A DNA stretch of 60,447 nucleotides from an uncultured Acidobacteriaceae bacterium. Its GTDB lineage: Bacteria; Acidobacteriota; Terriglobia; Terriglobales; Acidobacteriaceae. Location of the stretch: assembly GCA_903904755.1 (NCBI GenBank), contig CAIVDV010000068.1, positions 1 through 60,447 on the forward strand, written 5' to 3'. Made by a program: the position numbers and the translations under genes. Positions within the stretch are counted from its first letter, which is position 1. The number at the start of each line of letters is the position of its first letter. This document shows positions 35,456-43,822 of this stretch, piece after piece. The notes beneath the pieces are model-generated. The model worked only from the letters and a program-made list of their open reading frames with translations. It was not told the origin of the DNA and made no database searches.

Positions 35456-37321
35456 CTAGCGGACGCGGAGGACGAGGATGGTTTCGTCGTCGAAGCGGTC
35501 TTTACCGCCCTGGAAGCGGGCGACGTCTGTGAAGATGATGTCGGCGATTTCTTCAGCGGGGAGGGCGCGGTGACCGCAGAGGACGCTGGTGAGGCGGTCG
35601 GAGCCGTACATTTCGCCGGCGGGGCTTTCGGCGTCGGTGATGCCGTCTGAGACGAAGACGAAGGCGTCGCCGGGTTGGGTGGTGATGGTGAATTCCTCGT
35701 ACTGCGCGTCGGGGAACATGCCGAGGGGGAAGCCCTCAGCATTGAGCGTGGTGACCTTGCCGTCGCGGCAGAAGATTGGGGGTACGCCGCCGGCGTTGGC
35801 GACGGTGAGTGAGCGATCCTGGTCGTTCCAGAGGCAGAAGAGCATGGTGACGTACTGGGATTCGAGCTTGCGCTCCTGCAGGGCGTCGTTGAGCAGGGTG
35901 AGCAATTGTGCGGGGCTGGGCTTTTGGGTGGCGGCGGAGCGCATGATTCCGCTGACGAGTGCGGCGAAGAGGGCTGCTGGTGCGGCCTTGCCGCTGACAT
36001 CGCCGACGATGATGGCGGTGGTGTTTTGGTCGTAGGAGACGAAGTCGTAGAGGTCGCCGCCGATGGAGCGGGCGGCGAGGAAGCGGGCGGCGAACTCGCC
36101 GTTGGTGTGGACCGGGACGGAGGGGGGCAGGAGGCGGAGCTGGACTTCGCGGGCCATGGAGATGTCGCGTTCGAGCTGCTGCTCGTGGCGGAGGACCTGC
36201 TGGTAGAGGCGGGCGTTCTCAATGGCGATGGCGATTTGGGCAGCGAGGGTGGTGAGGGTGTTCTGGTGGCGCTCCTGGAAGTAGTTGCAGCGGGTGTGTT
36301 CGAGGTCGAGGACGCCGATGACGCGGTTTTTGTAGAAGAGGGGGACGACGAGCTCGGAGCGGGTTTCCGGATTGACGAGGTGGTAGCGGGGGTCTTTGCG
36401 GACGTCGGGGACGTTGATGACGCGCCACTCGCGGACGGCTGTGCCGACCAGGCCGGTATCGATGGGGATGACGCGCTTGGGGGTGGAAGCCTGACCAAAG
36501 CGCCAGGAGTAGCGGGTGACGAGGCGCCTGCCGCTTTTGTCGAGGAGCATGATGGTGAACATCTGGTAGTCGATGAGGCGGCGGAGGAGGAGGCCGATGC
36601 GTTCCAGGAGGGGATCGAGTTCGAGGATGCTGGTGAGCTCGGTGGCAATTTCGTGGAGGACGGTGAGGGTTTCAGCCTGGCGGGTGACGCGGGAGTAAAG
36701 GCGCGCGTTCTGGATGGCCTGGGCGATGCGGGAGGCGGTCATCTCAAGGATGTGGAGATGCTCGACGCGGAAGAAGCCGGCTTGCTCGGATTCGATATCG
36801 AGGACGCCGATGACCTTGTTTTTATTGATGAGGGGGACGGTGAGCTCGGCCTGGACGGTGGGGCTGGCTGGGATGTAGTGAGCAGTTTCGGGGTTGTCGG
36901 GGTCGTGGACGTTGTTGAGCAGGACGGCCTGGCGATGGGCGGCGACGCGGCCGACGATGCCTTGACCGACCTTGATGCGGATGCGCTCGGCCTCGCGGGT
37001 GTGGCCGATCTGGAAGCGCATTCGGAGTTCCTGCGAGGCTTCGTCGAGGAGGAAGATGGCGAAGATGCGATAGGGGATGGCGGCGCGGATGAGCTCGCCG
37101 GTGCGATTGAGGAGTGTGCGGAGGTCGAGTGTGGTGTTGAGAGCTTCGGTAAGGCGCATGAGGTAGACGAAGTCTGCGGCCTCGATGCGGGCGTTGATGG
37201 CGGCGTGTACGGGATCAATGTGGCTGAGGGAGGCGGGGCGATAGTCTCCCTCCATCTCCGGCTGGGGGCGGGAAACGGGCACCAGGTCGACGGGGGAAGG
37301 AGAGAGCGTGTCGTCGGGCAT
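35456..37321 (-). CDS. GAF-GAF-PP2C phosphatase (RsbU/SpoIIE-like)
   Basis: A 621-residue signalling protein. Two GAF sensor domains (about 60-200 and 225-375) are followed by a short coiled linker (LERDISMAREVQLRLLPP) and a PPM/SpoIIE phosphatase domain (about 410-620) with metal-binding motifs GGDLYDF, VGDVSGK, VSDGITD and DDETILV. Such phosphatases usually dephosphorylate an anti-sigma antagonist. No STAS or anti-sigma partner is adjacent. The linker and RLLPP are typical of RsbU-family phosphatases. It begins 33 bases after the deoC stop, so the two are probably co-transcribed. The ligands of the GAF domains are unknown. Confidence 0.9.
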   Translation of the reverse strand: MPDDTLSPSPVDLVPVSRPQPEMEGDYRPASLSHIDPVHAAINARIEAADFVYLMRLTEALNTTLDLRTLLNRTGELIRAAIPYRIFAIFLLDEASQELRMRFQIGHTREAERIRIKVGQGIVGRVAAHRQAVLLNNVHDPDNPETAHYIPASPTVQAELTVPLINKNKVIGVLDIESEQAGFFRVEHLHILEMTASRIAQAIQNARLYSRVTRQAETLTVLHEIATELTSILELDPLLERIGLLLRRLIDYQMFTIMLLDKSGRRLVTRYSWRFGQASTPKRVIPIDTGLVGTAVREWRVINVPDVRKDPRYHLVNPETRSELVVPLFYKNRVIGVLDLEHTRCNYFQERHQNTLTTLAAQIAIAIENARLYQQVLRHEQQLERDISMAREVQLRLLPPSVPVHTNGEFAARFLAARSIGGDLYDFVSYDQNTTAIIVGDVSGKAAPAALFAALVSGIMRSAATQKPSPAQLLTLLNDALQERKLESQYVTMLFCLWNDQDRSLTVANAGGVPPIFCRDGKVTTLNAEGFPLGMFPDAQYEEFTITTQPGDAFVFVSDGITDAESPAGEMYGSDRLTSVLCGHRALPAEEIADIIFTDVARFQGGKDRFDDETILVLRVR

Positions 37322-37354
37322 TGGGTAGATTGTATGCCGTGCGGAGCCTGGATG

Positions 37355-38119
37355 CTACTGGGCCAAGAGCTCCTGGAGGATGGAGACGGAGGCGGAGGCG
37401 CCGATGCGGTTTGCGCCGGCCTCAAGGAGGTTGCGGACGTCAGCAAGGGAGCGGATGCCGCCGGATGCCTTGACGCCGCATCGGGAGCCTGCAACGCCGC
37501 GGAGGAGTGCCACGTCAGAGACGGTTGCGCCGGCGGTGGAGAAGCCGGTGGATGTCTTTAGGAAGTCAGCTCCGGCGTGGATGGCGATTTCAGAGGCGCG
37601 GAGTTTTTCCTCAACGGTGAGGAGGCAGGTTTCCAGGATGACCTTGAGGATGGCGCCGTTGTGGTGGGCGACTTCAGCGGCGGCGCGGATGCTGCGCTCG
37701 GCGGCGTGGTAGTCGCCGGACTTGACCTGGCCGATGGAAAGGACCATGTCGAGCTCGCGGACGCCGAGGCGGGTGATAGCGTGCGCCTCCTGCCGGAGGG
37801 TGGAGGCGAGGGATGCTCCGAGGGGGAAGCCGATGACGACGCCGACGGGGATGCCGGTGCCGGAGAGGCAGGAGACGGCTGTGGCGGCCCAGACGGGATT
37901 GATCATGGCGCAGGCAAAACCGTGTTCCGCTGTTTCGCGGCAGAGGGTTTCGACCTGGGTGCGGGAGGCGTCGGGCTTGAGCAGGGTGTGATCGAAGACC
38001 CGGGCGAGGGACTGGGGCGTGGCGAGTGCTTCGCGGGCAAAGGCGGCGGAGTCAAAGAAGCCGTTGTCGAAATCGGGCTCGAGGTCGTCGGGGAGGGGGA
38101 CAGCGATGCGGTGGGGCAT
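37355..38119 (-). CDS. deoC: Deoxyribose-phosphate aldolase
   Basis: Cleaves 2-deoxyribose 5-phosphate to acetaldehyde and glyceraldehyde 3-phosphate in deoxynucleoside salvage. 254 residues. The Schiff-base lysine is in FLKTSTGF (about Lys188), with the assisting Asp in ELDMVLSIG and a second Lys in GVKASGGI. An N-terminal extension of about 35 residues precedes the usual HTLLKP segment. It lies between hpt and the phosphatase gene on the same strand; the pairing with hpt is consistent with nucleotide salvage. Confidence 0.94.
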   Translation of the reverse strand: MPHRIAVPLPDDLEPDFDNGFFDSAAFAREALATPQSLARVFDHTLLKPDASRTQVETLCRETAEHGFACAMINPVWAATAVSCLSGTGIPVGVVIGFPLGASLASTLRQEAHAITRLGVRELDMVLSIGQVKSGDYHAAERSIRAAAEVAHHNGAILKVILETCLLTVEEKLRASEIAIHAGADFLKTSTGFSTAGATVSDVALLRGVAGSRCGVKASGGIRSLADVRNLLEAGANRIGASASVSILQELLAQ

Positions 38120-38184
38120 GGTGCGGGCTCTTTCAGTGCACGGGCAGGCGCGGGACGGGCTATGTTCCGCGCCCGCGACGGAAG

Positions 38185-38733
38185 CTAGTGGGCGATTTCG
38201 TCGTCGTTCATGAGGCAGATGTCGGGGAGGTTGCGATAGCGCTCAGCGTAGTCCATGCCAAAGCCGATGACGAAGAGGTTGGGGATGGAGAAGCCGACGT
38301 AGTCCGCATCGATGTTTTCCTTGCGGCGGGAGGGCTTGTCGAGGAGGGTGGCGATGCGGAGGCTCTTGGGATGCTGCTGGAGGAAGAGCTTGCGCAGATA
38401 GCTGAGGGTAAGGCCTGTGTCGAGGATGTCTTCGACGACGAGGACGTTCTTACCCTCGATGGGCTCGTCGAGATCCTTGATGAGCTTGACTGCGCCGGAG
38501 GAGCGGTCGCCTTTGCCGTAGCTGGAGACGGCGACGAAGTCGAAGGTGGCGTCGACGGTGACGGCGCGGGCGAGATCGGCGAGGAAAGGAGCAGCGCCTT
38601 TAAGGACGCCAATCATGACGAGTTTTTCGCCGGCGAGGTCTGCGGAGATCTGCGCGCCCATTTCCTGGATGCGCTGGGCGATTTGCTGGCGTGAGTAGAG
38701 GACCTGGTGTCCCTGACAGGATTCGGTGGCCAT
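38185..38733 (-). CDS. hpt: Hypoxanthine phosphoribosyltransferase
   Basis: Converts hypoxanthine or guanine with PRPP to the mononucleotide. 182 residues. The PRPP-binding motif is VLVVEDILDTGLTL, preceded by the flexible loop SSYGKGDRSSG and followed by the base-binding VGFSIPNLFVIGFGMDYAE. The ATG encoding MATESCQ is preferred; upstream open frame reads into the divergent lgt promoter. It is followed by deoC, 65 bases downstream. Confidence 0.94.
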   Translation of the reverse strand: MATESCQGHQVLYSRQQIAQRIQEMGAQISADLAGEKLVMIGVLKGAAPFLADLARAVTVDATFDFVAVSSYGKGDRSSGAVKLIKDLDEPIEGKNVLVVEDILDTGLTLSYLRKLFLQQHPKSLRIATLLDKPSRRKENIDADYVGFSIPNLFVIGFGMDYAERYRNLPDICLMNDDEIAH

Positions 38734-38848
38734 GGGGAACAGTATCGCCTGTGGGAGGCCGGGGTGCCAACTGCGCGAGATAAGGAAGCTGTGGGATTCC
38801 GGTTTTGGGGGCATGGAAAGGTGGGCGGGAGTCTATACTTGGGGGGAT

Positions 38849-39679
38849 ATGCTGCCATTTCTTCATATTGGATTTCACACGGTCGTGCACCTGTTCGGGC
38901 GGCTGTGGGTGATAGGGCCGTGGGATGTGCCTACGTTTGGACTGATGCTGTGGGTTGCCACGGTGGCGGGCGCGTGGGTGATGCACCTGAGCTTCAAGCG
39001 GGCACACGTGCAGGCGGATGCGCTGGGCATTGTGGCGCTGAGCGTGGTGGCCGGCATTGTGGGTGCCAAGCTGTGGCACGTGCTGGATACTCCGGCGGAG
39101 TTCCAGATGGACGGGTGGCAGGTGCTGTGGTCTACGGGCGGCTTTGCGTGGTTTGGCGGGCTGGTGGGCGGCATACTGGCGCTGCTAATGCAGGGAAGGC
39201 AGGCGGGCATTGGCGCGCTGCGGACGCTGGACCTGGCGACGCCGGCTGCGGCCGTGGGCTATGCCGTGGGGCGCATTGGGTGCCTGACCAGTGGCGACGG
39301 GGATTATGGCTTGCCAACGAATTTGCCGTGGGCGATGGGATTCCCGAACGGGATTGATCCGACACCGCCGGGGGTGAAGGTGCATCCGACGCCGCTGTAT
39401 GAGCTGATTGTGGGGCTGGCGATTGGGTTCTGGCTGTGGAAGCGAGGGGGCAAGCAGCGGGGGCTGGGCGCGATGACAGGCGAGTACCTGGTGCTGACCG
39501 GAGTGGCGCGTTTTCTGGTTGAATTTTTGCGGCGTAATCCGCACGTGTTGCTGGGGTTATCGAATGCGCAACTGGCGAGTGTGGGGAGTGTGGTGGCGGG
39601 TGCGGTGCTGATGTATGTGGCCGGGAAGCGTCCCAAGCCGGAGCCGGAAGAGCCGGCGCGGCTGGCGAAGGCGGCGTAG
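38849..39679 (+). CDS. lgt: Prolipoprotein diacylglyceryl transferase (Lgt-like)
   Basis: Transfers diacylglycerol from phosphatidylglycerol to the lipobox cysteine of prolipoproteins in the inner membrane. 276 residues with about seven hydrophobic segments. The Lgt signature is recognisable as GRIGCLTSGDGDYG; enterobacterial enzymes have GRIGNF. The HGGL motif, whose His is important in E. coli Lgt, reads FGGL here, as in divergent Lgt subfamilies. The start is the ATG after GGGGGG, in place of an upstream extension overlapping hpt. The TAG stop lies at the edge of a TAGGG repeat array. Confidence 0.88.
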   Translation: MLPFLHIGFHTVVHLFGRLWVIGPWDVPTFGLMLWVATVAGAWVMHLSFKRAHVQADALGIVALSVVAGIVGAKLWHVLDTPAEFQMDGWQVLWSTGGFAWFGGLVGGILALLMQGRQAGIGALRTLDLATPAAAVGYAVGRIGCLTSGDGDYGLPTNLPWAMGFPNGIDPTPPGVKVHPTPLYELIVGLAIGFWLWKRGGKQRGLGAMTGEYLVLTGVARFLVEFLRRNPHVLLGLSNAQLASVGSVVAGAVLMYVAGKRPKPEPEEPARLAKAA

Positions 39680-39768
39680 GGCGTAGGGACTGAGGGACTT
39701 AGGGACTTAGGGACGTAGGGACTTAGGGACTTAGGGACGTAGGGGCTGGATCGAGCTCCGCTCGATGG
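39680..39768 (+). repeat. GGGACTTA heptad array and GGATCGAGC palindrome
   Basis: Seven to eight units of GGGACTTA / GGGACGTA start at the lgt stop codon. They are followed by the palindrome GGATCGAGCTCCGCTCGATGG (39748-39768). GGG runs separated by five bases could form a G-quadruplex. Confidence 0.8.
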
Positions 39769-39799
39769 GGGGTTGGAGTTGGTGGGGCCGGGGTGGAGG

Positions 39800-39841
39800 G
39801 GAATCCCCGGTCCCCACGTGCGAGGGACCGGGGGCACCCGG
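39800..39841. repeat. Palindromic GGCACCCGG-type repeat, copy G
   Basis: Stem CCGGTCCC against GGGACCGG with the loop ACGTGCGA, tail GGGGCACCCGG. It lies between the convergent lgt and oxidoreductase genes. Confidence 0.75.
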
Positions 39842-39925
39842 AGTTCAAGTTGGAGTGGTTGAAGTTGTTGTGGTAAGTGTAAGGAAATACATGGGAAGTG
39901 GTTGAGATTGAGTCCCCTGCGCTGG

Positions 39926-40972
39926 TTACCAGGTGCAGGGGATTTCTGCGTGAGTGCGGGAGCTTTCGACGGCGGCTTCGAGGATGCGTGCGGTGCGAGA
40001 GGCGTCCTGCGCGGTGGCGGGGAGGGGTGTGCCAAGGAGGATGGCGTCGCGGAGGGCGGCGTAGAAGAGGCGGTAGTCGCCAGGGATGGAGGGGACGGGT
40101 AGTTGGAGGAAGTCGCCCTGGTGGTCGGTGGCGAGGGTGCCCCAGAGGGATTCCGGCTCAAGGCCCCAGGGTTCGACGATCTGGGGGAAGGCGCGGAGGC
40201 GGTCTTCCTGGGGGTCGAGGCCGTGCTTGAGAAAGTTGCCGTGGGTTCCGCGGACGGTGTAGCGCGGGCGGGGGATGGCGGCCAGGCAGTTGCCGGCGAG
40301 GGTGGCGATGAGGCCGGGGTAGCGGAGGCGGATGGTGAAGGAATCGATGGTGTGGCCCCCCTCGCGCTCGATGAGGACTTCGGCGGATACGCCGAGGGGC
40401 TGGCCAAAGAGGAGCAGAGCCTGATCGACGAGATGGGTGCCGAGGTCGAGGAGGATGCCGGAGCCCTCGCCCGGGGCTTCGCGCCAGCGGGATGGGTCGA
40501 TGTTGGGACGCCAGCGGTCGAAGGTGGACTCAAAGTAGGTTACCTTGCCGAGTTTTTCTTCAAGTAAAAGCTTCTGAAGTGTCTGGAAGTCGTTGTCGTA
40601 GCGACGGTTGTGATATGGGGTGAGGATGAGGTTGCGGCTGGCGGCGAGGGTGGCGAGGTCGGCAATGTCGGAGCTGGCGACGCCGAGGGGCTTGTCGCAA
40701 AGGACGTGCTTGCCGGCGAGGAGGCACTGGCGGACGACCTGGACGTGGGTGGGAGTGGGTGTGGCGACGACGACGAGAGGGATGGAGTTGTCGGCGAGGA
40801 GGGATTCGATGGAGGTGTGGGTGGTGATGCCGGGGTATTGCTGCTGGGCGTTGCGGCTGCTGCGCTCGACGACGGCGGCGAGTTCGAGGCCGGGGACGGC
40901 GGTGAGGATGGCAGCGTGGAAGACGCGGCCTGCGAGTCCGTAGCCGATGAGGCCGACGCGGAGGGTGGACAT
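39926..40972 (-). CDS. Gfo/Idh/MocA family oxidoreductase
   Basis: A 348-residue NAD(P)-dependent dehydrogenase. The N-terminal Rossmann motif is GLIGYGLAGRVFH (about 7-19), the family motif EKP appears as CDKPLG, and the C-terminal alpha/beta domain carries the DLGTHLVDQALLLFG segment. The family acts on sugars, inositols and related compounds; the subfamily resembles YvaA/scyllo-inositol-type oxidoreductases, but substrate is not determined. Start ATG. It stands alone, with heptad arrays on both sides. Confidence 0.88.
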   Translation of the reverse strand: MSTLRVGLIGYGLAGRVFHAAILTAVPGLELAAVVERSSRNAQQQYPGITTHTSIESLLADNSIPLVVVATPTPTHVQVVRQCLLAGKHVLCDKPLGVASSDIADLATLAASRNLILTPYHNRRYDNDFQTLQKLLLEEKLGKVTYFESTFDRWRPNIDPSRWREAPGEGSGILLDLGTHLVDQALLLFGQPLGVSAEVLIEREGGHTIDSFTIRLRYPGLIATLAGNCLAAIPRPRYTVRGTHGNFLKHGLDPQEDRLRAFPQIVEPWGLEPESLWGTLATDHQGDFLQLPVPSIPGDYRLFYAALRDAILLGTPLPATAQDASRTARILEAAVESSRTHAEIPCTW

Positions 40973-41030
40973 GGGGAAGCTCCGGATAAAGCGGTTTAGC
41001 GGTGCTTGAGAGAGTGTAGCAGGAAGGGAG

Positions 41031-41072
41031 TGGCCAGTGGTCAGTGGTCAGTGAACAGTGGTCAGTGGCTCA
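41031..41072 (+). repeat. GTGGTCA heptad array at a stop codon
   Basis: Units of AGTGGTC and AGTGAAC run in tandem and end exactly at the complement of the TGA stop of the Lnt-like gene (41070-41072). Confidence 0.75.
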
Positions 41073-42656
41073 GGCTGCTTTTGGTCGGGTGAAGATGCTG
41101 GTGAGGGCGAGGGCGGCGAGGGCGGCGGCGCAGAGGAGGACGAAGGAGTCGCCGATGCTGGGGTAGAGGGTGGGCTGGTGGTGCACGGGCAGGCGGGTGG
41201 AGACGGCGTAGATGGGGCCGTGGGAGGGGGTGAAGAGGGTGATGACGCCGAGGGGGCCGGTGGCCAGGGTGAAGCCGTGGCTGGCGGGACGGAGGATGGA
41301 GACGCCGTTTTCAAGGGCGCGGAACCAGGCGGCGCGGGCGTGATGGCGGGCGATGGCGCGCCAGTCGCCGGAGGGGACGAGGAGGAGATCGGCGTGGTTG
41401 CGGCCGACCTGGCGGAGGAACTGTGGGGAGTCGAGGTCGTAGCAGATGGCGGTGGCGATGCGTCCGTAGGGGGTGTCGAGGACGGGAATGACGCCGTTGC
41501 CGGGGACGGAGGGGTCGCCGGGGGGGAGCTTGGTCTTGTAGTAGACGGCGAGTTGGGTGCCGGCGGGGGAGAAGACAACGACCTTGTTCTCGATTTTGCC
41601 GTCGTTGCCCTGGAAGGCGGCTGCGCCTCCGTGGAGGGTTCCAAGGGCGGCGAAGAGGTAGATTTGCTGCTGGCGGGCGAGGGCGGCGGTTTGTGCGAGG
41701 AAGTCGGGCTCTTCTTCGCGGAGGAGCATGGCTGCGCCTTCAGACCAGACGATGATGCGCGCGCCGGACTGTGCCTGGCGGGCGGTTTCCGCCAGAAGGC
41801 GGTCGCGGACGGACTGGGTGGCGACGCGGACGGCGGCGAAGCGGGTGCTGCGCGGGTCGAGGAGGAAGTGGTTGATGGCGAGTTGCATGCGGATGACCTG
41901 GGGCGAAGCCTCGTCGACGTTGTCCGGGATATCGAGGGGTTGGCCGGTGTCTGCGAGATAGGCGGCCTGGCCGATGGGAACTGCGTCGGCGGTGATGGCG
42001 GCCATGGGGACGGTGAGAGCGCCGGGGGCCGAAGCGAGACGGAGAAAGCCGAAGACGAGAACGGCGGCGAGGGATAGCGCGAAGGCGGCGGCGGGCAGGG
42101 TGGCGTGGCGCGGGGTTCTGCGGAGGTGCCACGCGAGCTCGACGGTGGAGCCGAACCAGAGGATGAGGAAGATGATGGGCCAGATGCCGGCAACGGAGGC
42201 GATTTGGGCGAGGGGGTGGAAGCGGGCCTGGGAGTAGACGAAGGAGAAGAGGGTGCCGGTGAACTGGAAGCCGAGGAGGAATTCCAAGAGGACGCCGGCG
42301 GCGGGGAGAACCAGGGTGGCCGGCAGGGCGGGGAGGCGGGGGGCGAGGAGGCGATGTGCGGCGTAGGCCAGCGAGGTGTAGCCGACAAAGAGGGAGGAGG
42401 CGATGAAGGCCGCAGCGCCGGGCAGGGGGAGGAAGCTTTTGTTGGCGGCGAACCAGCAGAGGATCATGGCGACGAGCATGGCCAGGAAGCGGAGGATGGG
42501 ACGGCCGGGGCGCAGCCAGTGGAGGAGGAAGATGGGGGCGAGCCAGGGGGCCCAGGGGAGATCAGCGACGGGGCCGGCGAGGGCGAAGAGGATGGAGCCG
42601 GCGACGAGGCAGGTGGCGGAGGCGGCGACAAGGGCGGGGTGTTTGGGGGTGGTCAT
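41070..42656 (-). CDS. lnt: Apolipoprotein N-acyltransferase-like membrane protein (nitrilase fold)
   Basis: 528 residues: an N-terminal block of six hydrophobic segments, a nitrilase-type catalytic domain and one C-terminal helix, the Lnt layout. Catalytic candidates are Glu306 (IVWSEG), Lys374 in YYKTKLPPGD and Cys405 in AICYDLDSP. In E. coli Lnt the same triad acylates the N-terminal cysteine of lipoproteins. The loop around the Lys differs from that of canonical Lnt (YDKVHLVPF), so it may be a divergent paralogue with another acceptor. GGAGGG precedes the ATG by six bases. It follows the PadR regulator gene by 36 bases and is probably controlled by it. Confidence 0.8.
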   Translation of the reverse strand: MTTPKHPALVAASATCLVAGSILFALAGPVADLPWAPWLAPIFLLHWLRPGRPILRFLAMLVAMILCWFAANKSFLPLPGAAAFIASSLFVGYTSLAYAAHRLLAPRLPALPATLVLPAAGVLLEFLLGFQFTGTLFSFVYSQARFHPLAQIASVAGIWPIIFLILWFGSTVELAWHLRRTPRHATLPAAAFALSLAAVLVFGFLRLASAPGALTVPMAAITADAVPIGQAAYLADTGQPLDIPDNVDEASPQVIRMQLAINHFLLDPRSTRFAAVRVATQSVRDRLLAETARQAQSGARIIVWSEGAAMLLREEEPDFLAQTAALARQQQIYLFAALGTLHGGAAAFQGNDGKIENKVVVFSPAGTQLAVYYKTKLPPGDPSVPGNGVIPVLDTPYGRIATAICYDLDSPQFLRQVGRNHADLLLVPSGDWRAIARHHARAAWFRALENGVSILRPASHGFTLATGPLGVITLFTPSHGPIYAVSTRLPVHHQPTLYPSIGDSFVLLCAAALAALALTSIFTRPKAA

Positions 42657-42692
42657 CGGATTCCCTCCGGAGGTTGGTTGGGGTGGTGAGGT

Positions 42693-43253
42693 TTACTCCG
42701 CTGCTGGGGCGGCGGTGAGGGTGAGCAGGGATTCTTCGGTCCACTCGACGCAGGCTTTGCAGTAGAGGATGCCGAAGCGGTTGGTGATTTGGGCTCGCAG
42801 GTGCTGGGGGGTGGGTGGGTCGTGACGCTGGCGTTCCTGGAGGTGGGCTTCGAAGCGGGCCTGGAGGCGGCGCATGCGGTCGCCGTATTCGCGGAGGAGG
42901 GTGCGCTGCTGGTCGGGGGAGATCTGGCCGCTGAAGAAGAACTTGAGAAGGAGCTCGTGGCGGAAGGCGATGGGCTCGGTGGGCTGGAGGAGCCACTCGC
43001 GGAGGGAGTTGATGCCGGCGGGGGTAATGGTGTAGCGGCGGCTGTCGGGGCGGCCGGTGTTGGAGACGGCTTCGCCCTGGGCGAGGCCGGCCTCTTCGAG
43101 GCGGCGGAGGCTGGGGTAGATGTGTCCGTAGTTTTCGCGCCAGAAGTTGGAGAGGGTGGACTCGATGCCCTTTTTGATTTCGTATCCGGAGCTGGGGCCG
43201 AGGCTGAGCATGCCGAGGATGGCGAACTGGGTCTTGTTTTCGGCGGTCTTCAT
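42693..43253 (-). CDS. PadR-family transcriptional regulator
   Basis: 186 residues. A winged-helix domain with ILGMLSLGPSSGYEIKKGIE, IYPSLRRLEEAGLA and the wing GRPDSRRYTITPAG, then a C-terminal helical dimerisation region (about 110-170, coiled), the PadR subfamily 2 layout. These proteins usually repress their own operon and are released by a small ligand. A 19-base palindrome lies just upstream of the start codon. The next gene in the same direction is the Lnt-like acyltransferase, an unusual partner for this regulator type. Confidence 0.93.
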   Translation of the reverse strand: MKTAENKTQFAILGMLSLGPSSGYEIKKGIESTLSNFWRENYGHIYPSLRRLEEAGLAQGEAVSNTGRPDSRRYTITPAGINSLREWLLQPTEPIAFRHELLLKFFFSGQISPDQQRTLLREYGDRMRRLQARFEAHLQERQRHDPPTPQHLRAQITNRFGILYCKACVEWTEESLLTLTAAPAAE

Positions 43254-43266
43254 GTGGCAGAACGTA

Positions 43267-43285
43267 ATATATCAAAATGATATAT
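43267..43285. promoter_or_regulatory. Probable PadR operator palindrome
   Basis: ATATATCA-AAA-TGATATAT is a perfect inverted repeat with a three-base centre, 13 bases upstream of the padR start codon. It is AT-only in an otherwise G+C-rich region and is placed where an autoregulatory operator or a -10 element is expected. PadR sites are often AT-rich palindromes, so autorepression is the likely role. Confidence 0.75.
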
Positions 43286-43369
43286 GTCAAGAAAAAAATC
43301 CAGGGGATCTGGGCAGGCCGAGGTGGGGCCGCTGGGTGAGTGGTGAGACGCGGGATGTTCGGGATGGAG

Positions 43370-43786
43370 CTATCGACGGCGGCGGATGGGGGCGAGGGCG
43401 GCGGTGATTTGCCATGCGGAGCGGATGAGTTGGGCGAGGTCTTCGTTGTTGATGCGGGTGAGTTCGACGCCGACCCAGCCTTTGACGCCGACGTAGGGGG
43501 GCTTGAAGTAGGTTTCTGGGGCGTCGGCGATCATTTCGGCCTGGCGGCCGGGAGCGGCGGGGATCCAGATGGCGGTGTGGCCGTCGTTGTGGTGATTGTT
43601 GGCGAACATGATGAAGGCGCGCTTGCGGACGAAGAAGGTGGGTTCGCCGTGGGAGAGTTTTTCGGTGGTGTCGGGCAGGGAGAGGGCGAGGCGGCGGACG
43701 CGGGTGATGTGCTGGTTGGTGGGGGTGGTGGCGCCTTCGGGCTGGGTGGGGACGGTGGTGGGGGTGGTGGGTTCCATCTTTGCCAT
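43370..43786 (-). CDS. MmcQ/YjbR family DNA-binding-like protein
   Basis: 138 residues, a small alpha/beta protein of the YjbR (DUF419) family: ALSLPDTTEKLSHGEPTF, then FVRKRAFIMFANNHHNDG, then PPYVGVKGWVGVEL. A low-complexity Pro/Thr-rich N-terminus of about 25 residues precedes the domain. The fold resembles a DNA-binding domain but no role is established. It ends about 100 bases upstream of the padR start on the same strand. Confidence 0.85.
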   Translation of the reverse strand: MAKMEPTTPTTVPTQPEGATTPTNQHITRVRRLALSLPDTTEKLSHGEPTFFVRKRAFIMFANNHHNDGHTAIWIPAAPGRQAEMIADAPETYFKPPYVGVKGWVGVELTRINNEDLAQLIRSAWQITAALAPIRRRR

Positions 43787-43802
43787 TGTGGCATAAAGGC
43801 AG

Positions 43803-43822
43803 CGATCAGGGGTCAGGGGTCA
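43803..43822 (+). repeat. Short GGGGTCA array at a stop codon
   Basis: Two full GGGGTCA units end at the complement of the permease TGA (43820-43822). Same family as the arrays at 16158 and 22450. Confidence 0.7.
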
